Below are positions 38,024-49,294 of a stretch of DNA of 64,000 nt, one piece after another. Positions within the stretch are counted from its first letter, which is position 1, and each line of letters begins with the position of its first letter. The DNA is from Diphasiastrum complanatum (lineage: Eukaryota > Streptophyta > Lycopodiopsida > Lycopodiales > Lycopodiaceae), in the NCBI GenBank assembly GCA_029204225.1, contig CM055097.1, positions 52,166,486-52,230,485 of the forward strand, written 5' to 3'. The translations under genes and the position numbers were made by a program. Below the pieces are notes generated by a model. That model was not told the DNA's origin. It worked only from the letters and a program-made list of their open reading frames with translations, and ran no database searches.

Positions 38024-39056
38024 GCTGGTGGTACTAAAAATAGAATGCTAGAACAGATCATTGCAAAACGGAAACTAAACTAATTGCAAGATCAGGAAAC
38101 TAGCCTGGCATGCCACATTCCTTATAAAAAACAAGAAAACTAACTCCTACAAGCATTCAAGAATCAAGAAGCTCCATCTTCTTGGTTCTTGAATTTTCCA
38201 AGAAAATCAAGAAACCAAAACATAAATGAATTTGCAAGATCTATACCACATTATTGGCTACAAATCTCTTGGATGCTTACAACCTACATTAATCCACCAA
38301 AACATAAAACAAGAAACTAATTAAACTAAACTAGACAACATTTTAGAAGTCCAAGAATCAAGAAACACTCATTTCTTGATTCTTGGACACCCCAAGAACA
38401 TCAAGAACTAGATTGTAAAAGGATATGCAAACAAATCTAGCCTATTTAGTTTACTTGATTGCTGATTCCTATTTTGACACAGAAAAAACAAGAAATCTAA
38501 TCCACAACTACAATCCACAACCACACACAAAGAGAATGGAAGGGCAAGATCGTAAATGCATCACTCAAGAAACAAGAATGATCAAGGAGCTCAAGAATAC
38601 ATCAAAACTCATGGAAGATCTTCTCATTTCAGCATGGAGTTGATATATTTACAAAAGCCACACTTCTACAAAGGGGGAGTCTCTTAAATAAGCAAGAGAG
38701 CTCCTTAGGTGGCATCCTAGTGGCATTTCCACATTACACAAATTACAAGTGGAATTATGCTCTCCACTAGATGTCACCATCAAAAGGTGGCTCACTCTAC
38801 TTTTCTAAGAGAGGCCTACATGCATTTATTACTTTGTGTAGAAATACTAGTTCCTACATGGTCATTCCATCTTTCGAGATTCACCATGAGGTTTATAAAG
38901 TTTCTTGACAATATTAACTAGTATTTCTCGGCTCTCCTACTCGGCTCTCAATGTTTGTTCATCTCGTCTTCTCAGAGACCTCCTCAGTCTAAGGTGAGAA
39001 GTGCTCGTGGGTAGTTTTGGCTGAGTATCTTGGGTATTCGTCAAAATCATCCAACA
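38024..39056 (-). repeat. LTR-A, uninterrupted copy with empty target site
   Basis: On the minus strand it starts TGTTGGATGATTTTGACG at 39,056, right after a polypurine tract, and runs to about 38,024, lacking perhaps the last 50 bases. At 38,640-38,650 it reads GTAAATATATCAACTCC without the LARD-like insert. It is the pre-insertion form of the site occupied at 19,504/23,674 and at 36,172. Bases 38,024-38,645 are a direct repeat of 35,570-36,172. Confidence 0.82.
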
Positions 39057-39070
39057 TCATCCCACCCCTA
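39057..39070 (-). promoter_or_regulatory. Polypurine tract before LTR-A
   Basis: On the minus strand AGGGGTGGGATGA directly precedes TGTTGG of LTR-A. This position and composition mark a 3' LTR, so the element's interior should lie above 39,070. Confidence 0.65.
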
Positions 39071-39915
39071 ATGTATTGCAGGACCCACTGCAACTCATAT
39101 TGAATGATATTGCTCCACTTTGTGTTGGCGTCTTGCCGCAATTTAACCAAAATGTCCTATTACTGCAAATGGTTAACATCTTCAAAATTGGAGAGCTCTC
39201 AGCGGTTTCATAACTCTGCATGCTTGAGTGTCTCCCTCGTGTCTCTTTTTCTTCTGTTAATCACTTGTATCCGCCATAGACGGTTTTGCTTTTGGTTTCT
39301 TGGCAGGTATTAGTGCTCTGGGAGGTCATGCCAGATATTCATCAATTGTCGCGACACTCCTTGTGTCCTCCATTCTGCTTCTAGGTGTTTCTGCAGTTCT
39401 TCGCTCTATCGAAGTCTCAGTTTTGCCGACACTATTTTTCTTGATGAGAAGAGAAGAATCTTCAATCGGTAGGTTGTACAAGCCTTGGGTTAACAATATT
39501 CAAGATAATGAACTCATCAGCACATGGATGGTAGAAACAGATTTGGACGGATGGGTTGGATAGGGGCTTGGTGGAAGGATGAAGGAATTGATAGTTCTAC
39601 AGTTGCAGCCTTGGACCCTTGCAATGTTGAGCTTTGACCACTACTTGTTCACTTTGTCTTGCAGGCTCACTATTGTCTTTATATTTGTTGTAGCTCCTTC
39701 TATTGATCCATTACATTTGGATCTCTTCGGGCTTTATAGGAGGGGATTCAACTATCATTGCTCTAGAGAGTTTCTTTTGATCAAGATCAATCTGACTCAA
39801 CTATTGCTTAGGTTTCGTCCTTTCCTTCTCAACTTCTTTGTTTTATTTCTTCTTGCTGCTTCGTCTGCTTTCTTAGGTCTTTTTCTTTCTGGCTGACCAA
39901 CTAGTGTAGATTAGT
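39071..39915. other. Possible interior of A-element; no domain recognised
   Basis: Open frames at 39,300-39,563 and 39,579-39,896 (plus strand) are hydrophobic but match nothing I know. By position this should be the 3' interior of the element that owns LTR-A, on the minus strand. No gag or pol motif was seen. Confidence 0.4.
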
Positions 39916-39919
39916 AGTT

Positions 39920-41000
39920 AGTCACATTTGCAATGATCTCTGAGCCGCTTCAACAAAACTATCAAGATTTGAAAAACCTGGGATTTTTTTTTCAGATGAA
40001 CAGTGGAACGATGGGAAACAGAGAGATGGAGGGTAGGATGGTGGTGGTGACATCGGTAGATGGGTTTTTCCATAGCAGATGCACTGGTCCATGGTAGCTT
40101 GAATATACCTCATGACTCTTATGAGAGCCTTCCAATGAGTAATGCCAAGATTAGACATATATTGGTTGAGTGAGCTTACTTCAAAAAAAATATCTAGTCT
40201 TGTACAGACCATTGCATACATGAGAGATCCAAGTATCGATCGATCAAAATACTCTGTCATCTGCTCCTCTTCCTGCTTGGTCTGAGGACATTGGTCCTTT
40301 TACAAATGCAAGTCTGGATCCATCGGTGAGTGAGCTAATTTACAATTCATTAGATTGTATCGGTTAAGAACATTGTAAAGATACCTTTGTTGAGTGATGT
40401 AAATCAGTCATTTTGCTGTCTCTATGTATTTGAATGTCTAGACAGAAGTGAGCTTCATCCAGATCAGTCATGTCAAACTCTGAAAACAACATCTACTTGG
40501 AATCCTTGATCAAATTGGTATTGTTGTTGAAGAGCAACATATCATCCACGTATAAGGTGATGATAATGAAGGATTGCTGCACTGACTTGGAATAGATATT
40601 GCAATCAGCAGTGCTTGGTTTGAATCCTTGTTCGATGAGGAATGTGTTGATTCTCTGAAACCAAGCCTTGGCAAACTAGTTCAAGTTGTAAAGTGCTTTG
40701 TGGAGTTTATAAACATGATTCTTGATACCTTTCAAAACGTATCCTTCGGGCTGGATCATGTAGATGTCTTCTTGTATAACTCCATTCAGATAGGTTGTTT
40801 GCACATCAAGTTGATGTACTTCGAGGTCAACAGCTGCAGCATAAGACAAGATCGTTCGGATCGACGAATGGGATGGGGATCATCAATCAGCTTTTCACGA
40901 CAAAACTGTGAAACGACCTCGTTGAAGAAAAATAAAGTTGAATCTCTTTTGGAGAAGCATAGATCAAAATTATGTCATTGTAGTTTCTAAAAACTACAAA
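39920..41000 (-). pseudogene. copia RT-RNase H fragment, second family
   Basis: Minus-strand frames read DRSILGSLMYAMVCTRLDIF (family consensus YRS.VGSLMYAMV.TRPDI) and HWKALIRVMRYIQATMDQ at about 40,120. Further upstream lie the YVDD neighbourhood (TLYVDDMLL-like in shifted frames at about 40,540) and the segment before it. Stops and frameshifts are dense. It is clearly a different copia lineage from copia-1/2 and older. There is no matching segment in the left arm, because the left arm lacks 38,790-41,775. Confidence 0.8.
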
Positions 41001-41016
41001 GGCATAATTGAAACAC

Positions 41017-41027
<11 letters not shown>

Positions 41028-41046
<19 letters not shown>
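41028..41046. repeat. Short (TA)n tract
   Basis: About nine TA units at the border between the copia fragment and the gypsy integrase end. Confidence 0.8.
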
Positions 41047-41047
<1 letters not shown>

Positions 41048-41049
41048 AC

Positions 41050-42293
41050 AAAAAATTTAGATATCTGAAGCTTCATTATAATTTTTCACTTGAACTCCAT
41101 TTACTCGAGTATCCAACAATCAATCTTGTAGGTCTGCCAATTGAATAGAGCCATTTTCAAATATTTCCATCACTTTATATGGTTTCATCCACCTTGTGTG
41201 CAGCTTCCCTGGAAATTTCATGTCAACTATTGTATAATAAGCCAAGGTCTCCTTCTTTCAAAGAGATTTTCTTTAATATCATACCTTGCTTTTCTCTTTG
41301 CTTGGATCTGAGAGGTTTTCTACAGGGCACAATATCGATCTTCTTCTAATCGAGATATATTATGCAACCTGTCATTAATCATCTGATTCGATTTATCTCT
41401 CTTAGATTCCTGAATTCGATAAGTAGTAATATCAAACTCAATAAGAGTTTGATATTATAAACCATAGTAAAATGGGGTTTTCTTTGTTGTTATTTTTTTA
41501 GTATTCCGGTAAGCCCACATCATAGATGGTAGCTTAGTTTCCCAATCTGTAAAATATTGTAATTTTATTTAGAATTTTACAGAGTATACTATTGGCTAGT
41601 TCCATTAATCCATTAGCTTTTGGATTGTAAGGTGTAGTCTTTCGATGGGTAATCATAAAATATTTCAATAGTTTTGCAATAGTTTGATTTATAAAATGAG
41701 TTCTCCTGTTGCTCACCAACTCCAATGGACATCCATACTTGGTAATTATGTTTTTAAACATAAAATTAGCAACTATTTTTGCATCGTTTCTTTTTTGTTG
41801 CTTCAGCCTCGACCGTTTTTGTACAATAGTCCATGGCTACCAATATATATCAATTTTTCTTATGCCTTGTGGCTGGTTTGATAGGTCCCACAAAATCAAT
41901 CTCCCATTTTTCAAAGGGCGCTAATAACAAATTGGTATTAAATGCCAATTGCTAGAAGTTGTTGGTTTGCCAACTTGTTGACATGGGTAACAGTTCATAA
42001 TGAGCTGATGAACATCTCGATACATTGTTGGCCACCAATATATTCCATTCATAATTTTTTTTAACGACATCTCCACACCTACACACAACCTCACCCACTT
42101 GCAAACAACCTCTAGATCCTGCACAAGCCACACCACAATCAGCAAACAATCTCAAAACCATATCCCTGCTGCCTCCACCTGACTGAGACCCTCCACACAC
42201 ACTATCTTGTCTCGACCGCCAGCCTCCCTGTTCATTCTCATTCGAGGGTCATCCCACGACCTTCCGCTCTCTAACAGAACTCCAGACCTTCCC
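41050..42293 (-). pseudogene. Ty3/gypsy integrase, nearly full length
   Basis: On the minus strand: zinc-binding end (YWWPTMYRDVHQLIMNC, then PCQQVGKP) at about 42,080-41,965, then the core region LPWTIVQKR, then NIITKYGCPLELVSNRRTHF at about 41,720, and NPKANGLMELANSILCKILN at about 41,600. The second catalytic Asp, in the family motif SDRGTHF, is Asn here (SNRRTHF); the Glu in MELAN is kept. C-terminal frames continue to about 41,060 with stops. Together with the left-arm fragment this is the integrase of the gypsy element whose protease-RT-RNase H lies elsewhere in the inverted repeat. Confidence 0.9.
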
Positions 42294-42600
42294 TCACAGA
42301 ACTCCATGCTCCCATCTCGGCCACCTACTTATCCTTGCCTTCACGAGTTCCTGACCGAGTGCTTCCCTCAGTCCAATCCCAATCTCAATCGAGTGCTTCC
42401 CTCAGTCCAATCTCGACCGAGAGTTCCCCTCAACCCAATCTGGATCGAGTGCTTCTCTCAGTCCCATCTCAACCGATAGGTCACCATAATCCCATCTCGA
42501 CCGAAAGTTTCCCTCAACCCAATCTCAACCGAGTGCTACCGTCAGTTCCATCTCAACCGACAGTTCTCTGTAATCTTGTGATGTCACAAGAATGTTAAAT
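42294..42600 (-). repeat. TCGGTCGA-type repeats (right side)
   Basis: At least six copies of the phrase TCTC(G/A)ACCGA, each followed by an 18-30 base spacer with CCCTCA. It corresponds in position and motif to 18,150-18,890. The gypsy region between gag and integrase (protease, RT, RNase H) is missing here and this array sits in its place. Confidence 0.7.
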
Positions 42601-43618
42601 ATTGAATATCAACATAAATATGGCATGATATACTCAAAAATGTAGATACGAGCTACTTAAGTATAAATCAGAGATCTGCACTTTCAAGTCATTAAACTTT
42701 TTATTAAGGTCAGCCATATTACTCTTCCAAAGCTTTTCAACTTTAGAAGTTGACGACTTATCCTCGACAACTTTCGTGTCGTCCTTTTGTTTAGTTTGTC
42801 GTTTATTCTCTCTCCTTTGTCAGCTTCTGATTCTGATGAATCGCTGCTTTCAAATTTCGAGCTCGAAGAACTGGTACTTGAATCTGAATCTAGATCTTCA
42901 TCGCTGTCACTAGAATCAGTCTTCGACTTTCGAGATTTCTTAGTCGATCGTTGCTTTCATGCTAGTTTCGAGGACTCAAAATTTTTGGCACTAGCTATTA
43001 CTGTTGCTCAGTAGGTCATGTCCCCTTGTCTGCAATACCAATCAATCTTTGGTGGTAAACCAGCCAAAAACCATTCGATCTGCATATCCACGGGATATAC
43101 ACTAGTTAGTTTTTCTATGAGATTGTTAACCTTTCGTGTATTTTTGTGAAGGGATTCTTTACTCTTCTTCTAAACATTGTTCAGGCATCCAAGAATTCTA
43201 GATTTGTGACCGATCTCTCTGAACTAGTTCAGAAACGCATCTTTCAGCAAGTACCAGGTTCCTACATGGCCTGGTTCAACTTGACTGTACCATATCGCGC
43301 CTGCTTTCTTAGAAGACCAGGGAAGATTCGTAGTTTGTCTACGTCAGTTCCCTCGTTATTCGCATTAGCGATTGACTCGAATTGTGAGACATAGCTATCT
43401 GCATCATCGGAAGAAGTCCCTTTAAAATAATCGTATTTAATTCTAGAGATAGAAGTGAAACGTCCAGTAGGACCCTCCATACCGAAGCTAATTAAGAGTT
43501 CAAGTAACTGAGCAGTGATTTCATCTAGATTTCTTCAACTAGTATTCTCACTTTGTCTTTGTAAAAATTCCTCTCTAAGCTTACGGTATCGTTCTAATCT
43601 GGATTCTCTATCTGACAT
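42600..43618 (-). pseudogene. Ty3/gypsy gag, N-terminal half
   Basis: Start at 43,618 (MSDRESRLERYRKLREEF), 53 bases inside the PBS. It continues to GRFTSISRIKYDYFKG, then YVSQFESIANAN, at 43,262-43,480, which fits a gypsy gag helical region. After stops it runs on to a Ser/Asp-rich stretch at about 42,790-42,930, matching the start of the plus-strand gag at 30,540-30,650. The two gag halves therefore overlap at the Ser-rich region and belong to one family. Several stops show decay. Confidence 0.82.
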
Positions 43619-43670
43619 ACACTAGAGATGAAAATGGATTTGTCATATTTTCTATATGTTTCCTAAACTA

Positions 43671-43688
43671 TCCCCGGCAACGGCGCCA
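43671..43688 (-). promoter_or_regulatory. Primer-binding site, tRNA-Asp type
   Basis: On the minus strand TGGCGCCGTTGCCGGGGA lies 5 bases after the likely LTR end. Many plant Ty3/gypsy elements (Athila and Tat-like) carry this PBS, which pairs with tRNA-Asp. It fixes the direction and the start of the gypsy interior. Confidence 0.9.
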
Positions 43689-43693
43689 AAAAT

Positions 43694-44800
43694 TGGTATA
43701 TGCCATACTATACCAATAGGGTTAATATAGATTTTATAGTAAATAATGTCGTTCCCACAGAGGACAGCGTTAGAAAGTTATGTTTTTGGTACAATTATGA
43801 CAAGTGGTTTTGAGTGTTATTCTGGTTGTCGATAGACATTAAAAAGTAACCAGTATTACTTATGTTTGGGATGGGTAATGTTAATAAAATTAGAACAACA
43901 ATCTGGCCTCTATCGAATCGAATGAAGTGCGTTCTACAGATGAGATGCTATCAGAGTAGTACAATAGTACTACACTCTGGCTGATTAAGGTGTCAACAGA
44001 GAATCAAGAATTGTTCGATGTATTTGCGAATGTGCAGGCAATTAATTAATTGTGTTCGCGAACTATTCGTTTCTAGACAGAAGTCCTCAACAAGTAAAGC
44101 CCAACTTAATGGTTAAAGAAAACGAAGAGTTTTAAAATATGTTAGAAACTTATGTCAATGCCAATCGGGAAAACAGATCAGAGACTCAATTTTTCAAACA
44201 GGGACTGTCATCTCATATGTATACATACAACTTTATTCAATGATCGTGCTAGAATGTACCAAAGATAGTCGTTATTCGAGTGCTGAAAAGAAAGTATTCA
44301 CAACAGACGAATAAGATGGTTTAAAGACAGTTCTTTAGAGTATGCTTTACGGAAACACAACAAACGACTGTATTGCACTAGAGGGTATGTCTGATCAGAG
44401 AGTAGTTTATGAAATGCGTTAGAGATTGTTAGTACACTCAAGATCACTCACACTCAGCAGTGTGGAGAACATAGATAAGAGAGAATAACTCACAGAACTC
44501 TATTCACTTCTTCAATCTCTTACATAAGCATAAACTCTTCTCTCTTGATGATCGAGACTGAAGTGTGAGATCAATATATGTTCTACAGGACGAACAAACA
44601 CACCTCTAAAACAACAGGTGCATTGCTCCCGTGAAAGGGTCTAGTTAACAGTTAGACTGAAAATACGTTCAACTATACCATAGAAGGTATATAGAACTAT
44701 GAGTTAAAGTTACTCTAGTTTATCATGTCTTTTCGTATCTAGTCGTTTCGTATGGACGACCTAGTAAAGGTTGTCCAAGACAATGTCTTTTCCTTATAAA
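43694..44800 (-). repeat. 5' LTR of gypsy element (outer end uncertain)
   Basis: On the minus strand the LTR ends ...ATATACCA just before the PBS spacer. Going upstream it has no coding content. The LTR start could not be fixed because no second LTR is in the window. Plus-strand copia sequence takes over by about 44,890. Confidence 0.6.
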
Positions 44801-44894
44801 GGTCTCGTCCTTAATTACAAGGCAAGTACTTAGGAGATATCTTCCCGAAGAATGACTTAGGCCCCAAAAAGCGTTTTCTTCCAACTCATGAATG

Positions 44895-46380
44895 TAGTGT
44901 ACGAAATGTGGAACTTCTGGACACACTAAGGAAGACTACACTACTGTGAATGTCAAATACTATAGCCGGATGACCACGATCTACTACTTGAAGAAGAAAT
45001 CCGAAGTGTTTGATTCCTTCAAGAAGTTTGTGGCATTTGCAGAGTGACACACCTCGAAAAAGATATAAATCCTTAGATCTGACAACAGGGGTAAATACAA
45101 AAGCATAGAATTCTCAAGATTCTGTGAAGAACAGGGGATAGAACTCCAGTTCACTCCTGCATACACACCAGAATACTACGGTGTGGCAGAAAAAAGAAAC
45201 AGAACGCTAGTCGAAGGAACCAGATGCATGATGGCACAAGCTCAATTGCCAGGTCAATCTGGACTGAGGCAATAGCTACAACTGTACACCTGCAGAACAG
45301 ATCTACAATGACAGCGCTGGAAAACAAAACACCATACGAAATGTGGACAGACAGAAAGCCTGATCTGTCATACGTACGTGTGTTTGGATGTGCAGCATAC
45401 AACAAAGAAAAAAGGACCAAGCTCGATGACAAATCTGAACAAACAATCATGGTCAGCTACTCGAACGGAACACATGTGTACAGGCTCTACAACCCAACCA
45501 CGAAGAAGGTTGTTTCGAATAGAGATGTGAAGTTCGATGAGTCCACGTTCCTTGGACTGAAAGACGAAAGAGGCCATGAGATCTTCACACTGCTGCCTAT
45601 TCAAGAGGGAGATCGAGAACAGACATCAAATTAGAATGCAGAGCCACAGACTCCAGAGAAGCAGGAAGCAGAGGATCAATCCCACGAACAACAAATGTTT
45701 GAGCAGCGACGAAACGAACCTCGAACGTCAACAAGACAAAGAAGACTTTCAGACCGCTACTCTGACAATCTTCAATGAAGCGAAGACATGCAATTGAATA
45801 CTGCAGTTTCACAGAAGAGCCAACAACATACCAAGAAGCTATCCAGAGTCCAGAGGGAGAATTCTAGAAGCAAGCATATTAGAGGAGATTGAGTCTATGA
45901 GGCGAAACAAGGCATGGACATTAGAGCCACTGCCAGAAAACAGAAAGATAGTCGACTGCAAGTGGGTGTATAAGAAAAAGATGAAATCTAATAGCACCAT
46001 TGGCCACTACAAAACCAGGCTTATCGCAAAGGGCTATACGCAGAGATATGGTGTCGATTATTTCGTCACATATATGCCCATGGTCAAGATGACAAGAACA
46101 AGACTACTCCTTGCATACGCCACATAGTACAATCTAGAAATTCACCAGATTGACGTGAAGACAGCCTTTCTCCATGGAGATCTAGAGGAGGAAATCTTCA
46201 TGAAGCAACCTAAAGGCTATGAAGACCCCGACAACAGACAATATGTTTGTCGATTGCAGAGATGCATCTACGGTCTAAAACAGGCATCACGAGCCTGATA
46301 TAAAAAGCTTGATGGTTTTCTGAAGTCTCTAGACTTCAATCCTACTCAACCAGACTACACTGACAATCTCGCTCTAAAAA
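44895..46380 (+). pseudogene. Ty1/copia element (copia-3), defective
   Basis: Starts with a gag zinc knuckle (CTKCGTSGHTKEDY, last Cys replaced by Tyr) and jumps at about 44,960 straight into integrase (TTIYYLKKKSEVFDSFKKF). Protease and the first catalytic Asp are deleted. Integrase continues with LRSDNRGKYKS, QFTPAYTPEYYGVAEKRNR (the Glu kept), and KTPYEMWTDRKPDLSYVRVF at 45,330. RT follows from 45,897: WTLEPLPENRKIVDCKWVYK, then HYKTRLIAKGYTQRYGVDY, IDVKTAFLHGDLEEEIF and RCIYGLKQASRA. It ends at about 46,375 before the YVDD block. Stops at 45,055, 45,632 and 46,125 break it. Confidence 0.92.
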
Positions 46381-47506
46381 CTAAACTATAATACAGTCGT
46401 TCTATTTTCGTGCATCTCCCTGTCTTGTACTGTCATTTTGTCTTGATTGCTAGAATAGAATGTGTTCTGTGATGTGTAGTCGCGTGTCTGGGATCCTGTA
46501 AACAACTTCCGCACAAAAAAAAGTTCAAAGACACAAAATTGTTCGCAAATAAAAAGACGAAGACGAAAAAGAAAACAACCTCGCTTATGCGACACAACTA
46601 CAGCTGTACAATGTTGTGTACTTAGGTCAAACAACTCGAAGTTTGTCATGGACTTCAGTCAAACATCTTCAGAATAGACTTTGGTTGCATACTTAACATT
46701 TTTTGCATTTCAGAAAAAATGCGACAATGAACTTGGAACTTTTATTTTGTCGAAATAGAGAAGCACTTCATATTTTTTTCTAGAAAAATGCGAACTGTGC
46801 AAAAAACAACTCAATTCTACAGATTGTTGTGAAGACAGTGTATTTTTGTAGACTTATAGAAATTTTCCATTTGTTAAAGTCGTTGAAGATGGCCAGGTCT
46901 TCAATGATCTTCAAATAACTTGAACTCAACATTTGAATGCAAAAAGAGTAGGATTGGTTACTCTTAAGTCTTTGATCCATGGATAAAGATCAGCTGGAAG
47001 CCCGATGTAGTCATCCTTCGAATAGTTCGGCTGCTTGAGTTCTGCGATTCCTGCAGGTATCAGATGAGCAGACATAGAACCAAAGTAGGTTGGATCTAGA
47101 AGATTGATTCACACAATCTAGATTGACAATTCTAAGGCAAGAGCACACAAAACATGCATCAATTAGAAGCTAGATAACTGCTTCTAACATTGTTACTACA
47201 AGTTTTGAATTGTGGGGACTGCATCTTGTATTTCCTTGTTGCCTCTGACATTATGTTGCAGGCCCTGATTCATATCCCACACGTTTACATCTGACGGACC
47301 ATGATTTACATCCGACGATTTGCATCTCACAAGTACAACTGACGATCAACGCCTATAGATCCCTAATGATGGTACTTCAGAGGTATGTTTTTTGTCTTTG
47401 AATGGAAGATTGGATCTTGGTACAGTCCTACCTTTTGAGATACTAGCAATGGTACCAATCTATAGCTAAAAGTAATCTAGGATTAAACGTGCAAAGCTGC
47501 AAGGTT
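46381..47506. other. No recognisable feature
   Basis: About 1.1 kb between the copia-3 RT end and a copia-like polypurine tract. The RNase H expected here is not recognisable. Short ORFs have no family match. Confidence 0.45.
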
Positions 47507-47544
47507 CAAGAGGGAGTGTCAGAAATGGTGAACTCTTGCAACTT
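47507..47544 (+). repeat. Polypurine tract and LTR start (truncated)
   Basis: TTCAAGAGGGAG is followed by TGTCAGAAATGG, the usual look of a copia PPT and 3' LTR start on the plus strand. Only about 27 bases of LTR remain before LINE ORF1 sequence begins at 47,545, so the LTR seems to have been cut by, or lost together with, the LINE insertion. Confidence 0.5.
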
Positions 47545-48905
47545 TCACCTTTCATAAGATGGGCCCATTACCATGATCGTTGCTGGGAGATCCTTGCTTA
47601 GGTCCACTTCCACTAGCACTTCAGGGAACCACCCGGGCTTGTAGCCATCTTCTCGCTTTTGGGCCAACATCTTCCCAATAGAAGCTACAATATACTTGAG
47701 GTGATCTCTAAGATGACATGGAGTATTAATAAGTTCCACCCACACTGGAACTTTTGTGGGGCTTTTCTTCTCAGGATTGAAAGTTGGGTCGTACTCAAAC
47801 AAGAAAATGGGTGAGGCTCTATATTGCCAAGGGCCTTCTGTTAGTGCTCTCTTCGCACTTTCCTCATCTGCAAATAGAAAACAGAAATAATTCTTGGACA
47901 AATATTGCACTTTAGAAAGCATGATACCTATGTGAGCCCATTGCACTATAATCCACCTCTTCAGCTCCTCCAAAGGGAGCCTAGGTCCCATACATAGCCC
48001 AAGAAGAGCTTTCCTCCTGTAGCCTTAAAGGGCCTCCTTTTCCACCTCAATTGGTAGAACAACCCTAGGCTCTTCACTGTGGTTATCTCCTTCTCCTTGA
48101 GGTGGAGTTTCTTGTCTCTTCTCTTTCCCTCTTGCTGGTGTGAATCCTGGAGGAAAGCTTCCATCATTCAGGGGTTGTATTGTGCTCTCTCGAGGTTTGG
48201 CTATGAGAGTGGCTGCTCCTCATCTTGTTCCATCTCCTCATCTCCCCATTGAAGCTTCTTTTGCTTCAACAACTCCTCTTCTTCCATTTGTCTCTTTCCA
48301 TCACTTTCCAACAAAGCATGGTCTTTGCTAGGTGAGGATTGTTGCTCAACCTGGCCTCTACTTTTTCCTTCCTTGTTGCTCTTCCATCTTTGCAACTCTT
48401 CAACCATGATTCTGCTCAACTTCTCCTTGTATTCCAAGAACTGGGCTGAATGGCTTGGAGTCTCTTTGATGGTGTCATTACCATCTTCATTGCTAGCATC
48501 CTCTTCTTGAATCTGAGACTTTTCTCCCTCTCTTGCAATCTGAAATTTGCTCTTTGTTGCCACAAGAGCACTCTTGAAGCTTTTCTTGTTGCCCAAAACC
48601 CTACCTTCTTGGGAACCAATCTGAGCCTGGAGTCCATCACCTTCAAAAGCATCAATCCCATGCTTCCTAGGAGAGATTTCTTGGCTGAAAACAGGTTTTT
48701 GGATCAATCCTAACTGCGCCTGGTTTCCAGCCCTGGAACTCTCATCACCTTGCTGAAAAAGTGCTCTGTTTCTTAACCCAACATAGCCATTTTGATCCTG
48801 GAGGTAGGGCGAGCTAGTTCCTGAGGTATTCAGCTGTCTCCTGGCCTTAAATTTGGTCCAACTCTCCTTTCTCCTCCATCTCCATCATCTTTCTTCTCCA
48901 TCGTG
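47545..48905 (-). pseudogene. LINE ORF1-like (DUF4283 region), broken
   Basis: The C-terminal open piece (47,545-47,991, 148 codons) reads the DUF4283 pattern: WIIVQWAHIGIMLSKVQYLS, FLFADEESAKRALTEGPWQY, then PIFLFEYDPTF and VPVWVELINTPCHLRD. This domain is found in ORF1-type proteins of plant L1 LINEs, usually before a CCHC knuckle that is missing here. Upstream pieces (48,201-48,707) are Lys/Glu/Gln-rich and probably the ORF1 N-terminal region. A likely start lies near 48,902 (MEKKDDGDGG) but stops and shifts follow. ORF2 is not attached. Confidence 0.78.
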
Positions 48906-48984
48906 AAGGTGAAATACTGATCCTGGTTTTATATGGTGGTGATCTAATCTTAACAAAAAGAAATAGTAGCTCAATTGATAAAGT

Positions 48985-49095
48985 CAAAAGATGATTGCAT
49001 GAATTTGAAATGATAGATGTAGGTCATTATCGCTTAGGCATAGAGGCTTGGAGACAAGGACATAAGACATCTCTAATTTGTGATTGATATTTTTT
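48985..49095 (+). pseudogene. Tiny copia RT remnant
   Basis: The plus strand reads FEMIDVGHYRLGIEAWRQGH, then KTSLI. This resembles the copia block after YVDD (FEM.DLG...YFLGIE..Q). It is short and isolated, so it rests on this one motif. Confidence 0.45.
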
Positions 49096-49294
49096 AGTTT
49101 GTCAAGTTGAGTCAAGATTATATTGTAGACATGATATTATTAGATGCCAAATCCATGATCACACATATTAGTGACCAAACAATCAATACATATAATAAGA
49201 AATAGAATAACATGAATAGACTCAAACAAGAGCGAAGCTTGCAGTAAAGTTAAGATTAATCCAAATCCCTGCATTAAAAATAAAAGTGCATAAA

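Larger units (their letters stand above)
31655..42293 (-). repeat. Right arm of giant inverted repeat
   Basis: Mirror of 18,890-27,610. Hand-compared stretches: gypsy protease region about 13 differences in 235 bases; A-element interior 9 in 245; LTR-A about 2 in 230; LARD-like ORF one residue in 80. It includes an extra 3 kb (38,790-41,775) and a second LTR-A copy (38,024-39,056) that the left arm does not have. Confidence 0.9.

Noticed and set aside
39300-39896. Hydrophobic plus-strand ORFs as a membrane protein gene
   Set aside because: They lie antisense in the probable interior of the A-element, have no splice or promoter support and no recognised family.
45151-45450. A 99-codon minus-strand ORF with hydrophobic segments
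   Set aside because: It is antisense to the copia-3 integrase, whose motifs on the plus strand are clear.
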